DNA of 64,000 nt from Dendrophyllia cribrosa (GCA_024195265.1 JAJLRJ010000006.1:12341139-12405138), one strand, 5' to 3'; positions 39,861-52,402 are shown, counted from the stretch's first letter. Notes: generated from the sequence alone by a model not told the origin. Numbers and translations are program-made.

Positions 39861-42304
39861 GTTTTTTACAACATGCGTTGTTTTGTCATGTTTATAACCG
39901 CAGTGTGTATTGTATTTCTGTTAAATAGCCGAAGAATAAGAGTTTTTACGATTTAGTGGAGGCTCATCAACGGTTTTTAAGTCTGAAATCAGTGCTTGTA
40001 AGTGAATTTTTTTCAGTTGAGGCATTACAGAAATGCAATTACAATGTTCTTTAAAATAAGCGTTACTATATTTAGAAACGCTAAATAGTGCGTGCCATCG
40101 AAGTTATGATAAGATTTCGAAGCCTCCTGAAGTTTAATTGAGTTTATACGTGTAGCCACTTTAGCACTAGGCCTTTTTCAACAGACCATTCCAATAAAAT
40201 TGAAAAGGCCTTTGAACTACAAGCATCACTGCGTTCGACTGAAAGGAGAACACTTTCTAATATCCCGTCGTGGATCTCCTGTGTCAAGTGGTATGCCTGT
40301 GTTCTCAGCCATGAAAAATCGAAATTTCCCACTTCCGGCGTGGTACCCGTTTAGCCCCCCCCCCCCCCCCCCCCCCCCCGAAGCATATTTTTTCAGGGGC
40401 TACTTCCGGGTGTCCTGTGTTTGGTGGTTGACCTGTGTTACAAGCAGTAAAATCGAGTTTGGACAGCTTTTAGCGGGGTTTTAGTAGCAAGTTTCTGCTT
40501 GCTTCCATGGACTGTCAGCTAGAGGTCACGTTGTGAGAGCTGTCAGTTCGAGGTCACGTCGTTTGGGTAGCTTGGAGGTTACGTTGTTGACGCGACGTTT
40601 TGGATTCATCGGCTAGTGATGTACAATACAAAACTATCACGTCCCACTCGGCATGCAGCCATTGACCGAAATGACCCATTGTGGTCATCTCAATACAAAC
40701 ACGCGGCTATTAAGCCACGATACTGAAAACAACCAAGTCGTTGTACTTGGCAGCTATTGAGCAAAATGACCTGTTGTGGTCAGCTATTGATCAAAATGCC
40801 TTGCCGGGCGGTCATTACACTATGTCTACACTACATCCATTGAGTGAAATGCCGCATTGTTGCGCACGTGATCCAATTCAGGCTTTGAAATATAAGTTGA
40901 CGAGTCGTATTTTACCGGCCACTAAAAAAAAGGGTATCAAAAAGTTCGAACGCACTCCCTTAATCCGTGATTAGTACTAGTTATAAGTTTCAAAAAATGT
41001 TAGACCTAAGAAAGTCTTAGATGCAGCGAAATAGATTTGGGTGTGTTGAATTTTGTTTGTTGTTCTAAGGATAGCTGTAGTGTTGCTTGGTCGTGAGAAA
41101 AGCGTATGTCTGTTTGGGCGATAAAACGCTGTGCCGATTGAGTGAAAGATAAGGCGTCAGATTGCACATATAGCATCTTATAGTTAGTCAGTGGGGTTAC
41201 TATAATAACGTTTTCAGCTTTTTTTTCTCGTGAGAAAGTGCCGAATCCATATATTGTTAAAAGATTTAAGGTTTTACTTTATTATTTTGTTTTTGGTATC
41301 CAAGAGAGACATTCTTTATGGTGTTTGAAGAGCACTTTTTCGTGCGATTGTCGATGAATTTGTCTAATAATTAGATTTACAGCTTGCACCGAAAAAGAAG
41401 TGATTACTCTCTTTTGTTTTTCAACTGAAAAGGTGTAAATTGTTTTAAGTAAGAACATTGTACTCCTATGGGCTATTTTGTGTTGAGGGAAATCATCGTG
41501 TTTTGCTGGCGACTGATAGCTTTTTTTATTTTTTGCTGAGATACTTTTATGTTTTGATTGACGTGTTTGATAAGACAATCCCTAGGTCTGTGTTTTCATA
41601 AGGATAACTTTAAATTGGTATGTTGAAACAAAATGAAGACGAATTAGAATTTAAAGAGATTGGTTGTCGGAAATAGCGTTTAAATGTAAGGGTTGGCGAC
41701 ATTGAAAAATTGTTTAAGATTGGTCTGTTAAATGTTGTTTGATGTTTAATATTTTCTTGTAACTTTTTCAGTTGTGGGTGGACTAAAATATCTATGTTTT
41801 CTGGTTTTCGATTAGCGGTACGTCCGGTTAGTGTTAAATGGGCTAATTACGTAGTTGTCAATTCTTGTTAAAGGAAAGTTTTGACGCAGTCAGTTGCATA
41901 TTGTTATCGATATCGATGTGAATTTTTTTGGAAAGTGAAGCGGACATTGATTTTTTCTTATGTGGAGAGTTGAAAAAGAAATGGCTGCATAAGTTAATGT
42001 TATAAATGGGTTTATTTGCGAATACATAGTAGTTCTGCCTTTTTTATTTGAAAGTCGAGAGTTTTCTATTTCCCGTATCATGTGTTTGGTAACTATCAGG
42101 GATTAAATGGATGTTTTTGAGTTTAAGAAATCAAGTGGTTTTTATTTGATTGCTATTTGAAGTTAATTCTTGGAAAAACTGTTGATATTTTGTGGTTTTA
42201 GGAGTGTATTGTCCGTTACGAATGAAGTTGCGTGTTTTCGAATTCTTATTTAACATGTATAGATTTTATCTGTGGTTGAAACCACAGAAACAATACTGAA
42301 ATCC
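39861..42304. other. Intron 2, no gene seen
   Basis: Non-coding. Contains a run of C at about 40357-40379 and several repeats of ATTGACCGAAATGACC/ATTGAGCAAAATGACC at 40660-40860 (degenerate tandem units). Otherwise AT-rich. Confidence 0.5.
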
Positions 42305-42510
42305 TAGATAAGAAACACTCTGTCAGGCGATGAGGTCATAGCTCTAAAAGAGTTGAAAAACAACTCTACTATAAACCTCAAAAAAGCGGATAAAGATACA
42401 ACAACAGTCATGATGAATAAGACAGAAACAATAAAAGAGGCCCAACTGCAACTCGACAGGTTGTTAAAATGCTTGCTTTGTCATTCAATTCAGAACAACA
42501 AAATTTTAAT
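42305..42510 (+). pseudogene. Penelope-like reverse transcriptase N-terminal fragment
   Basis: Reads L-S-G-D-E-V-I-A-L-K-E-L-K-N, then K-K-A-D-K-D-T-T-T-V, then E-A-Q-L-Q-L-D-R, matching the conserved A-D-K start of Penelope-like reverse transcriptases. It stops soon after. It lies downstream of the GIY-YIG fragment, so order is reversed relative to one intact element; a second partial copy is likely. A piece of the same sequence lies inverted at about 52015-52080. Confidence 0.6.
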
Positions 42511-42924
42511 TGTATACGAATAGAACTGTAGAGAGAATTGCAGCAAACAAAAATAGTTTGACTAAATCTGCAAAATCACGAGGTTCCTTGCATACTATTG
42601 CATAATCAAAGCGCAACTTTTATTACCGTCAATACATTCTACCATGTACCTAAATCTATTAATGGCAATGACTCACTATTCCAAAATAAACAAAAGGCAA
42701 AGTCCATACTGCCTTTTCGTTCGCGTGATCGGTAATTTAAGATCAAAAGTTCATCAAATGATAACATACCAGGCTCAAAGCCATTCATTTCATAAATTGA
42801 ACTTACTAATTACTGCTTCCCTAAAGAATCGCGACAAAATTATCAACAAAAACAAAGAAACTTTAGATAACTTAGACGGACACTTCCACTTAAAAACAAA
42901 TTTGAAAGATTATTGATACCGTAG

Positions 42925-43270
42925 GTAACGTGAGATATCGAAACTAAATAAGAACTTTAATACCTTTGTGGTGACGTAGCGTGAGATAATTATGACAAGT
43001 TCATGACATCCCAATACCCTAGGGAAATTAACAATAGGTCCGGGGGTGCTCCCAAAAAATTTTAGTGGCGGTATGTGACGACCTTCTTGAAATCCTAACC
43101 GGTTTAACCAACCATATCCTCAATGCCCTAATCGATAGCTTCTAAAAAGAAGAAACAACTAGCCCCCCGGACAAATGTTAACAAATTTAACAATGAACCT
43201 TTGTTAACAACTTTTGTCCCTTTTTTGTATCGATTCCTAAATCTCGTTTATGCGAATGCGCATTAACGAG
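42925..43270. repeat. Repeat inverted at 51.43-51.79 kb
   Basis: Shares, on the opposite strand, ACAATAGGTCCGGGGGTGCTCC, TTAGTGGCGGTATGTGACG and the ATGCGCATTAACGAGAT block with 51430-51790. Part of a family with copies on both sides of exons 3-5. Confidence 0.65.
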
Positions 43271-43562
43271 ATAAAAAAGCTCTTCATATATTTTTAAGAA
43301 CCCTATTTATCTCGTAAAAAGTAAAAACTAAGCCAGGGAGAACTGTCGGAGTTTTCAATTTGACGACTGCACCGCTCGCTTGTTTTTAAATAGTGACGCC
43401 GTGAGTTCAGCGTTCGTTGGAGCTAATTTCGCCATTATAACACTCTTTCACAACCTGTCATACAAAAAGAAGGTTGTCGCCCAGCTATAGTGAGGACGTT
43501 ATTCATCTTCCATGAATTTATTGTTGTTTTTGAAAACGTTTCGCTGCCGTAAATCATAGAAT

Positions 43563-43756
43563 ATTTGTCAGATTTAACCCGAGGTTAGGTTTTTAACCCA
43601 CCTAGCTAGGAGGGTTAAATTTAACCCGCTGTTTAACCCGAGGTTGGCCTTAACCTGTCTTTGAACAACAGAATTAACCTGCGGTTAAAACTTAACCTCA
43701 GGTTAGAGCGATTTAACCCGAGGTTAGGATTTAACCGCCTTTCGAACAACCGAGCC
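43563..43756. repeat. TTAACC-rich inverted-repeat cluster (right)
   Basis: Many TTAACCCGAGGTTA-type units and an outer end (CTTTCGAACAACCGAGCCC) that pairs with the outer end of the 32.84 kb cluster. Confidence 0.55.
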
Positions 43757-44393
43757 CAGTAGTATAAAAAACTGAAAGTCGCTACAGCAAATTCATATTG
43801 CGCCTGAATGTATAGGTACAAAGGAAACTTAGGACATTTTTTTATGTGCTAAAAGCTGTTTTACCGGCTTCATTGGATTTAAGAGAGCGTATATTTCTGC
43901 CGCTCTAACAATTTTCCCGTATTTTACTAACGGAGTGTAGATTTAAAACTTGCATATGAACACGCTTGACAACAATGGTACTGTAACTGCAAACGGTTGT
44001 TTAATCAGGACATTTCAAACGTATTAAATCGGAGACAATTCGTACTGAACTGCGAGCCATGAACACATGTAAACTTGATTTGAACGCGCTTGATAATTCG
44101 AAGCTTCTTGAAGCGGTTCAATTGAAAACAAACATTATTTTGGGTTACAATTCTTAACAAACAAATAAAGCTTTTAAGACAAAATGACAAACAAAAATAG
44201 AACTTACAGATTATTGTCACGTGAGTAGAAAAGGTAGAAAACAAAACATCCGTACGAGCAATTCCTGCTGAATCAAAGAGAATTCACAATTCCACCGCGT
44301 GGTGTAACACATCCCAGAATTCTTAGCGTCACGGTACTGGGATGACAATGTTTTAAGCCTACACGGAGTGTTCAAATAAAAACATTACGCGGT
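43757..44393. other. Intron 2, no gene seen
   Basis: Non-coding sequence between the TTAACC cluster and the LINE. No feature stood out. Confidence 0.5.
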
Positions 44394-44407
44394 AAGTTCA
44401 GTGATCT

Positions 44408-47400
44408 AAATAGTGAAATAAATAGTCAGATCCCTGTTGATTACTTTTTCCAACAACCAAACCAAAAATATTTGAGTGAAGAAGAGCAAGATATTTGTGA
44501 AGGTCTGCTTAAAAGGGAAGAATGTCTGGAGGCGCTAAATACTATGTCCTCGGAAAAAACACCTGGTACCGATGGACTTCCTTACGAATTTTATAAGGTT
44601 TTCTGGGATGATTTGGCCGATATTCTTATCAACGCTTTTAATTACGCTTTTGATACAAGAAAGCTTTCAGTATCACAAAGACGAGGGATTGTCAAACTTA
44701 TACCTAAAAAGGATGCTGAACTTAATTTAATTAAAAACTGGCGACCACTAACGCTTTTGAATTGCGATTATAAGATCGCAACCAAAGCCATAGCAAGCCG
44801 AATAAAAAAAGTTTTGCCTAAACTAATTTCAAGAGGTCAGACAGGTTTTATAAGGGGCAGATTTATTGGTGAAAATATTCGATTGATAGACAGCATTATA
44901 AAATACACGAAAGCGAAAAATATCCCGGGTCTTCTTCTGTTTCTTGACTTCGAGAAGGCCTTTGACACACTGGAATGGTCCTTTATTCATAGGACTTTGA
45001 AGTATTTTGGATTTGGCCCACAATTGTTAAAATGGATTAACGTTTTTTATGTTGACACAGAAAGCTGTATTTTGAATAATGGATGGGCGAGCAATTTTTT
45101 CAAACTTAGTCGTGGAGTTCGGCAGGGCTGTCCTTTGTCGCCTTACCTATTCGTTTTATCAGTGGAAATAATGGCAGAAGCTTTTCGCAGAAACAACAAC
45201 ATTAGAGGAATAACTATAAATGACAATGAAATTAAGCTTAGTCAATACGCAGATGACACCACACTTACGCTTGACGGTTCAAAACAGTCCCTTGATGAAT
45301 CTTTAAAGTGCCCCTGTGATCAAATTTTTGATTTTCATTTTTTTACATTTTCGTGTACTATTAGGCTTTCTTACTCATCTTGCCAAATTTCAATCCATTA
45401 CGAACATCAGAAGTCATTTTATTTTAACATTTATTTCCGAGAATTTACGGCCGCCATTAATCAACCTTGTTCCAAGGCTTGGTTGCGAATGGGAGAAAGT
45501 GGCGTCAAAGACTCAAACATACCTCACGGGTTGAAATTATAATAACAATCAGCATAGAAAATTGCACGAAGAACAAGTCCAAAGTTTTTGTTGCTTTTCG
45601 CGTGATTTTCAATACTTATTGTTATTATAATTTCAACCCGTGAGGTATGTTTGAGTCTTTGATGTCACTTTCTCTCATTCGCAACCAAGCCTTGGAACAA
45701 GGTTGATTAATGGCGGCCGTAAATTCTCGGAAATAAATGTTAAAATAAAATGACTTCTGATGTTCGTAATGGATTGAAATTTGGCAAGATGAGTAAGAAA
45801 GCCTAATTGTACACGAAAATGTAAAAAAAAAAATAAAATAAAAAATTTGATCACAGGGGCACTTTAAGGTTATTAAATAATTTTGAAAGTATATCTGGCC
45901 TTAGACTTAACTGTAGCAAGACGGAAGCTATGTGGATTGGCTCAAGAGCAAACTGTGCTCTAAGACTTTGTCCGGAAAAAAAATTTGAATGGCCGAAAGA
46001 AAAAGTTAAAACACTTGGGGTGTGGTTTGCGACAGATCCAAATTTAACAGTTTTCCACAATTATAAAGATAAAGTGGAAAAAGCAAAGAGTACATTGGGC
46101 TGTTGGAAATTTCGAAGACTCAGTCTGTTGGGGAAAATTATGGTGTTAAAAAGTCTCGTGGTATCACAGTTAGTATATATCCTTGGTCCGCTCCAAACAG
46201 ATTATGAGGCGATCAAAGAGCTTAATATAATCTTCTATAAATTTTTATGGAATGAAAAAGGAGATAAAATAAAGCGAAATATAATGATAAACAATTTTTC
46301 AGAAGGTGGACTTAAAATGGTTGATATAGCTTCCTTTAACAAATCCCTTAAGGCCTATTGGATTAAAGAATACTTTAATACTAACAATGATAGCAGCTGG
46401 AAAAGTATATTCGATCTGGAACTTGAACCCTATGGAGGCAAAGCGGTACTAATGGGAAATCTTAATAACAAAGACATACAAGATATAATCAAAACGTCTG
46501 ACCCTTTTGTTAAAGAAATTCTAGAAATTTGGTCTGACATCTTCTTCGAGAGCAAGTTGATATCTGACAAACACCTTGTGTCAGCACCTTTATGGTATAA
46601 CTCACTTATAAAAATTGGTAACAGGCCTGTTTTCTACAAGGACTGGTTTCTCAAAGGTATAACCACTGTCGCAGATTTAATGGATGACTCTCTTAAATCT
46701 CTCTCTCTCTCTAAACTCTTTCCAAGACAAATGGGGCTTACAAGTATCCCCTTTAAAATTTTACGGAATGGTCTCAGCAATCAATTGTTTACGTAGGTAG
46801 ATAGAGGAAACACAGGCGAGGTATGAAAGCTTCTTTTTAAAATTTTTAGAAACCCCCAAATCATCCAGATTAGTTTACAAGAAGCTTGTTTCAAATAAAA
46901 GTGAACAACCAAAATTAAGCCAAGAAAAATGGCGCAAAGAAATCCATGTTGAGTTAGATCAAAATATTGCCTGGGAATTAGTCTATGAAATGGCCTTTAA
47001 ATGTACTAAAAGCTCGAAGCTTAGAGTTTTCAATTTCAAATTTTTACATCGGCGATTAGCGACTAACACCTTTTTAAATAAAATGGGACTGGTAGATGAT
47101 GAAATCTGTACTTTCTGTCAGAGTGAGAGAGAAAGCCTTTTTCACTTATTTTGGGAATGCACAAAAACTGAGATCTTTTGGAAAAGCATTATTTCTTTCT
47201 TGAAGTCTTGCAAAATTATCTCCACCGATGCTAATCTGCCGGTTGACGTTGCTCTGGGCCTAAGGCCGGATAACTCGAAACAAAAATTGCAGATCAACTT
47301 CCTTTTTTTATTAAGTAAATACTTCATCTGGTTGAGTAAGCTTAAGGAGCGCATTCCACGTCTCGATGAATTCTTACTATTTGTGAAACTTATCTACCAA

Positions 47401-47475
47401 ATTGAGAAGATGGATCCACAATCAAAACATAAATGGAAGCCACTCTTGCCTTTTTTAAATAGTGAGGAAAATTGA
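44408..47475 (+). pseudogene. LINE ORF2 remnant (reverse transcriptase and zinc knuckle)
   Basis: Part 1 (44472-45300) has T-D-G-L-P-Y-E-F-Y, N-W-R-P-L-T-L-L-N-C-D-Y, F-L-D-F-E-K-A-F-D, R-Q-G-C-P-L-S-P-Y-L and Q-Y-A-D-D-T-T. After the inserted foldback, part 2 (45868-46796) carries the rest of the thumb region. A frame break near 46790 leads to part 3 (46990-47475) with C-T-F-C...H-L-F-W-E-C. The endonuclease is wholly missing. The reverse transcriptase belongs to the L1/Tx1 group. Dead. Confidence 0.85.
45307..45863. mobile_element. 557 bp foldback element inside the LINE
   Basis: Long inverted arms starting AGTGCCCCTGTGATCAAA. The flanks are TTAA at 45303-45306 and 45864-45867 (equally readable as a TA duplication with ends one base longer). 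It interrupts the reverse transcriptase just after the YADD region, so it is younger than the LINE. Confidence 0.8.
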
Positions 47476-47837
47476 ATATGCTGCATGCCGAAGTCTCTAT
47501 TAAACGATTTGTAGGAACTTGTAAAAAAATTTCTTTGGCTCCCCAATTTCAGTTTTTTTAAGGTAGCACTTCTACATTATCTCACATGTTAATGTAAACA
47601 TTACAATCAATCCAGGATTACTCTAGCCTTTTCTCGTTGTCCTCCTGTCCAGAAAACAGTTCGTTGTATGTAGCTAACTTAATGTAGGTAATGTATTGTA
47701 TTCAGCAAAACTGAAAATGTAATTTGAACAATAAAGATGTGTTAACATAAAAAAAATAATAATAAAAAAAAAAAGTTCAGTGATCTCAGGGGAACAGAAC
47801 GTTACTAATTTCCTTTTTTACAACAACTCTTTTTAAG

Positions 47838-48008
47838 TTCCCGGCGGATGGAGCTTATGGGGAGATTGGGGAAAATGCAGCTCCTCCTGTGGTGATGGAG
47901 TCAAAGAGCGCATGCGTACTTGTACAAGTCCACCACCAGCTCATGGCGGCGAACAATGTTCAGGCCCAGACAATGAGACCCAGCAGTGTAATAGTGCATC
48001 ATGCCCAA
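47838..48008 (+). CDS. Receptor tyrosine kinase, exon 3 (thrombospondin type 1 repeat)
   Basis: The acceptor CTCTTTTTAAG precedes 47838 and the exon completes a phase 1 codon. It encodes a full TSP1 domain: G-G-W-S-L-W-G-D-W-G-K-C with the W-x-x-W motif, C-S-S-S-C-G-D-G-V, R-M-R-T-C and G-G-E-Q-C-S-G, ending C-N-S-A-S-C-P. TSP1 repeats bind matrix and glycans. The donor CCCAA|GTGAGT is in phase 1 and matches exon 4. One LINE ends 51 bp before it. With the Cys-rich modules upstream and a kinase downstream this gives an unusual receptor ectodomain. Confidence 0.85.
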
Positions 48009-49030
48009 GTGAGTAAAATGATCTTCATTAAAAGCGACTAGTACAGACAGTAAAAATCAAGCATTCTTCTGCTGAGTTGACAAATCGCTTTTTTATATTT
48101 CTCTAATTACTATTAGTATCATTGAAACAAATCTTAAGAAGATGTCAAGTGAATAACAAACCATAATCAGATTTTAGCACATTTTATAAAATATATAAAA
48201 AATCAAATAGAATTTAAATATATCCTAAATCGAAGTCAGAGATAGAAAGGGATGTACTAAACTTATTCTTAAATAGATATATCAGCATAACCTATATTTT
48301 GTCCCTCTTTTCATGACATTACATATTTGCAAACTGAAAGTAATAAAAAGAACAAAGTTAGCTAAAAAGGGTGGGACAAAAAAACTTATGTCAAAGTAAA
48401 ATGAATGTGAAAAAAGTATGATTTGTGTTTACATGTACTGTTGTATACTTTTAAATGTCACGGAAGGTGTTTTGACTGTTGTCATACGATCATTCTACAA
48501 CAATTGTCTAATATTGTCAATCAATGTGCTGAAATGTACATGTCTGTCTATGTCAAACATGCATAAAATAGTTAAAACCGGCTTGGTGATCTGGAGCAAA
48601 ATAATCGACGTTTATAAACTAACTGATTCTCCAATCAAAGAAACTATTAGCAGCCGAAAAATCAAAATGAAAATGAATAAATAAATTAAGTTCATATATG
48701 GCGACTTCACAATCAAACGTAGTCGCCCTACATGCCACAATAATCGAAAGATGACAAAGAGCTATTGAAAAGCAACATGCATGAAGTCTCAGTAAAGAAA
48801 TCGCCACGAGCGCTTACCCTTCTAGCTGTATCACCCATAAATGTTATACTCACCATAAATGTAATAAAAATCAACCATAAATGTAATACCAACCATCAAT
48901 GTATATTAATGTAATATTGTAGTAAATGACTAACCATAAATGTATGAATTTTTAACCATAAATAAGATTTATGTGAGAAAAGAAAAGGTCATTGTCAGAG
49001 GTGTCCGGTTACTCTTCTTTTCCATTGCAG
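48009..49030. other. Intron 3, no gene
   Basis: Non-coding. Near 48833-48965 there are degenerate repeats of ACCATAAATGTAAT. The acceptor TTTTCCATTGCAG ends at 49030. Confidence 0.6.
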
Positions 49031-49214
49031 ATAAACCTACAAAACCAGCGGTGACAAATAACAATCTGCACCAGCAATCTACACCAAGAAACTCGACCTC
49101 TGTTGGTATGGCTGCTTACATATCATTTGGCGTCGCCTTCGTTCTGTTGCTGTTGTTAGCAATTGGTATTGGCTTCTGGTACTACAGGAGGTCACATTAC
49201 AAACTAATTGAAAG
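49031..49214 (+). CDS. Receptor tyrosine kinase, exon 4 (transmembrane segment)
   Basis: In phase with exon 3. It encodes an Asn/Thr/Pro-rich stalk (T-K-P-A-V-T-N-N-N), then a strong membrane helix (AAYISFGVAFVLLLLLAIGI) and a basic stop-transfer stretch (W-Y-Y-R-R-S-H-Y-K). The donor is GAAAG|GTTTGT, phase 2, which joins the kinase exon at 50199. Single-pass type I topology is implied by the signal peptide in exon 1. Confidence 0.82.
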
Positions 49215-50198
49215 GTTTGTACAGTTTTGCTAAATAAGCTTAGACTATCTGTAGTAGAAAGCTTCCTTTAAATATGGACCCATGGGAATATATTCGGGAA
49301 AGTTTATTATTGAACCGGGAAGCGGGTAGAGGCTAAGACAAATCGTACATTAATTAAGTATATGATGGATGTTAAGCGCGAAGTGACGTCAAGGCTACGT
49401 CACGAATGCTAATTATCAATCAAATAAGTTCGAACACACCTCGCGAAATTTAGAAACAGTTATTTAGTAACGTTTGCTTGACGTCATGAATGAATATTAA
49501 TTATTTGTCACGCAAACCTTGGACGTGCAAGGGGGCTGGTGAATGTCTGCCCCCCTCTAGAGATTTTTCTCCGGTATTTTCAAGAGCATTACTTGTTAGC
49601 TCATGTTCTCTTCAGTAACTGTTAATTTATCCTTGATACACATTTTGGTAAAGTTTGGCGACAATCGGTTGCTATGGTAACGATAAATGACGTCATACGA
49701 TTAATGACATCATTCGTGGTATAAGGTCAAGTCGTTTTTTGGATGAAAATGCGTCTTTGTTACCATTTTTCGATGAAAAAAAAAAACATATAAAACGCTG
49801 CGAAAAGCAGCAAAACGTTTAATTGTATAATACTTTAAAGCACATTACAGGCAACTTGTTACAGGTAAAATATTTCAGATATATTGCAACACCGCAAGGG
49901 TGTGGTTGCAACCTCTCCCCTCCTCTTGTACCACGGTCGGGGTATAAGTTTGCAGGTGTATTCGGATATTTCGCTTTAGTTTGCCACTTAAAGAATGTTA
50001 TAAATATTAAGTAATTATCCTTATTATGAGTAAAGAGCTCTAACACCACACAAATATATTTTAAAATAATTATAGTGTTTTCGCTCATAAGCGTTTATAA
50101 CGCGAATTGTCTGCCGGCTATGCGGAAATGCGAAACACGAACGTACTGGGACGGGATAACTGCAGGTAGAATCAAATTAAATTTCTCAATTTTTCCAG
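49215..50198. other. Intron 4, repeat at 49.5-49.8 kb
   Basis: About 49495-49815 is a diverged copy of the repeat at 62745-63290 (AGAGCATTACTTGTTAGC, CGGTTGCTATGGTAAC). It lacks the tRNA-derived insertion found in the other copy. No gene. Confidence 0.6.
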
Positions 50199-50416
50199 AT
50201 CAGCTCCTCCCCTACGCGAGATTATTCCCCTCGACAAGTGGGAAATTCTTCCTGAGCAAATAGAATACGAGGAGGAGCTGGGACGAGGAGCGTTTGGTGT
50301 GGTTCACAAAGCAACTTTTAGGAAACGAGATGGGATAGAAGTGTTTTACAATGGAAAACAAACATTACCGGATCCAAGAAAGGCCCTTCAGGTGGTTGCT
50401 GTCAAAGTTTTGCAAG
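50199..50416 (+). CDS. Receptor tyrosine kinase, exon 5 (juxtamembrane and glycine loop)
   Basis: Preceded by TTTTTCCAG, and in phase with exon 4. It encodes a juxtamembrane segment (L-D-K-W-E-I-L-P-E-Q-I), the ATP-binding loop E-L-G-R-G-A-F-G-V-V, an insert (R-K-R-D-G-I-E-V-F-Y-N-G-K-Q) and V-V-A-V-K-V-L-Q with the ATP-orienting lysine. Donor TGCAAG|GTAAAT, phase 1. The pattern fits FGFR-like/Cad96Ca-like receptor kinases; the exact subfamily cannot be fixed. Confidence 0.87.
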
Positions 50417-51429
50417 GTAAATCAATGGAGCTCTAAGAGCCTTCTCGTGAATACGAAACAACTTAATATTAATTTTAGATTTTCTTAATGTTTATAAATA
50501 AGCGGATTAAGTTTACAAATAAGAAAATATCTTAGCGTGACATAAATATGCGTTGTCTGAAACGAAACATTACGTATTAAATTCGCTAGTAGACACGGGC
50601 GAGAATCCACGCTTTCGGCACTACATGCCTTCGCGAGCAGCGGGCAGCGATTTGAGCGAATAAGACTAAAACAAAGAGCGCAAACAAAAGAAAACCCAGT
50701 AAAATGATAGATTTTAACTTGTATTTTAATTCCATTTGCAGTTTGCAAATAAATATAAGCGTATTCAGTTTACAAATAAAAACATCTTAGCGTGGCATTG
50801 TCTGAAACGAGACATTACGTAATACATTGTCTGAAACGAGACATTACGTAATACCCAGGGGAGTTTACAAGTTAACAGGTTTACGATTGGGGGACATGGA
50901 GTGACTAATTTACATATTTTACCCGTATACCGTCTCTTTGTACACGCTTGGCGTATTCACGAGATAAAAATAAACCTGGATAGAAGATTACACAAGTGTT
51001 CGTTTTAATCAAAACTCGTCAATGTGAAGGGTCACTGCGGAGCCCCATACTCATAGCACCTATGCCCGTGATTTTTCATGGTCATGGCTAGCGGAATGTT
51101 TTGCGGGCGTGCGTCCGAGTGTTGGGCAGGACTAGCGCGTGGGCGCGTATGACGTCGCAAAACATGTGCGTATGACGCCACACAACATCCAGGATCTTGG
51201 CAATTTTGAAACCAAAGCGAGGCTTTGTTTTTCGCGCGGTTACACGGACGAATGTCACTTCAGCTCGGTACTTTGATGTTTTCCTGTGTTTACTAAGCGG
51301 AGAAAACCGTTTAAATTAAAGTCGTTATTTTGCTGTATTTTGCGGTTTGCTACTCAAGACAGGGATACTAATTAAGGGATACTTAGAAGCAGCTATAGTG
51401 GAAAAAGAAGAGCTTTTAGGGATAAAATC
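50417..51429. other. Intron 5, 5' part
   Basis: Non-coding. Direct repeats: TTTACAAATAA...TCTTAGCGTG near 50510 and 50770, and CATTGTCTGAAACGAGACAT twice near 50795-50860. Confidence 0.55.
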
Positions 51430-51790
51430 TTGCTTCGAGGAACTTCATACGTTTTTATCTCGTTAATGCGCTTGCGCGTAAACGAGATGTTGGATTCACT
51501 ACGAAAAAGGGGCAAAAGTTGTTAACAAAGGTTCTTTGTTTAGTTTTGTTAACATTTGTCCGGCGGGGTTACTTATTTCTTTTTTATAGAAGCAATATTA
51601 GGGCACCGAGGATATGGTTGGTTAAACAGGTTAGGATTTCAAGAAGTGCGTCACATACCGCCACTAAAATTTTTGAGGGGCACCCCCGGACCTATTGTTA
51701 ATTTCCCTAGGGTATTGAATTGTCATGAACTTGTTATGTCTTACGTTACGTTACCACAATGGTATTACAGTTCTTAGAGCTATGACCTCA
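51430..51790. repeat. Inverted partner of 42.93-43.27 kb
   Basis: Contains the CTCGTTAATGCG block and TTTGAGGGGCACCCCCGGAC, matching 42925-43270 on the opposite strand. Confidence 0.65.
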
Positions 51791-51844
51791 CCACAAGGGT
51801 ATTACAGTTCTTATTTACAGTGATTTGCGTGAGTTGCGCTTTGA

Positions 51845-51970
51845 CATTTTCCGCGCTCGACGAAGCTAAGAAATTTCACCCTGTATCTTTGTCTGCTTTT
51901 TGAGGTTTATAGCTGACATTTTCCGCGCTCGACGAAGCTAAGAAATTTCACCTTGTATGTTTGTCCGCTT
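51845..51970. repeat. Local direct duplication
   Basis: GACATTTTCCGCGCTCGACG and the following AAGCTAAGAAATTTCACC occur twice about 70 bp apart. Confidence 0.7.
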
Positions 51971-52122
51971 CCTGAGGTTAATACGCGGGTTTATAGCAGA
52001 GTTGTTTTACAAATGTTTTAGAGCTATGACCTCATCGCCTGACAGATTGTTTCTTATCTTGGATTTATTGTTTTTGTGGTTTAAAGCACTTAAATAGAAA
52101 ATTGATAGAAAATTCTAAAAAT

Positions 52123-52402
52123 TGGCAGGAATGTTCTGCGATACCTTGTCTACTCGGGAAGATTAACCGCGAGGAGCGATTTTTGAAGTCGCTTAGCGAG
52201 TGACAAGTGGAAATGTCGTGAAAAGAAAAATTGTCAGGAATGTTCTGCGATACGTTGTGTACCCGGGATGACTAACCCTGAAGAGCGATTTTTCAAGTCG
52301 CTTAGCGAGTGACAACCGGAAATGTTCGTGAAAAGAAAAATTGTGAGGAATGTTCTGCGATACGTTGTGTACTCGAGATGACTAACCGTGAAGAGCAAAA
52401 GA
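52123..52402. repeat. 110 bp tandem repeat, about 2.5 copies
   Basis: Units begin at 52123, 52233 and 52343 with AGGAATGTTCTGCGATAC and contain AAGTCGCTTAGCGAGTGACA. The third is partial. Confidence 0.85.

Larger units (their letters stand above)
44408..47772 (+). mobile_element. L1/Tx1-like LINE, 5'-truncated, with 14 bp target duplication
   Basis: Flanked by AAGTTCAGTGATCT at 44394-44407 and 47773-47786 and ending in an A-rich tail. It is related to the 35.7 kb LINE (same motifs, many substitutions). It is interrupted by a 557 bp foldback element and by a frameshift near 46790. Its right edge is only 51 bp before receptor exon 3. Confidence 0.88.

Noticed and set aside
40200..40484. A 94-codon frame through the C run
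   Set aside because: It contains a polyproline stretch from the homopolymer and no other support.
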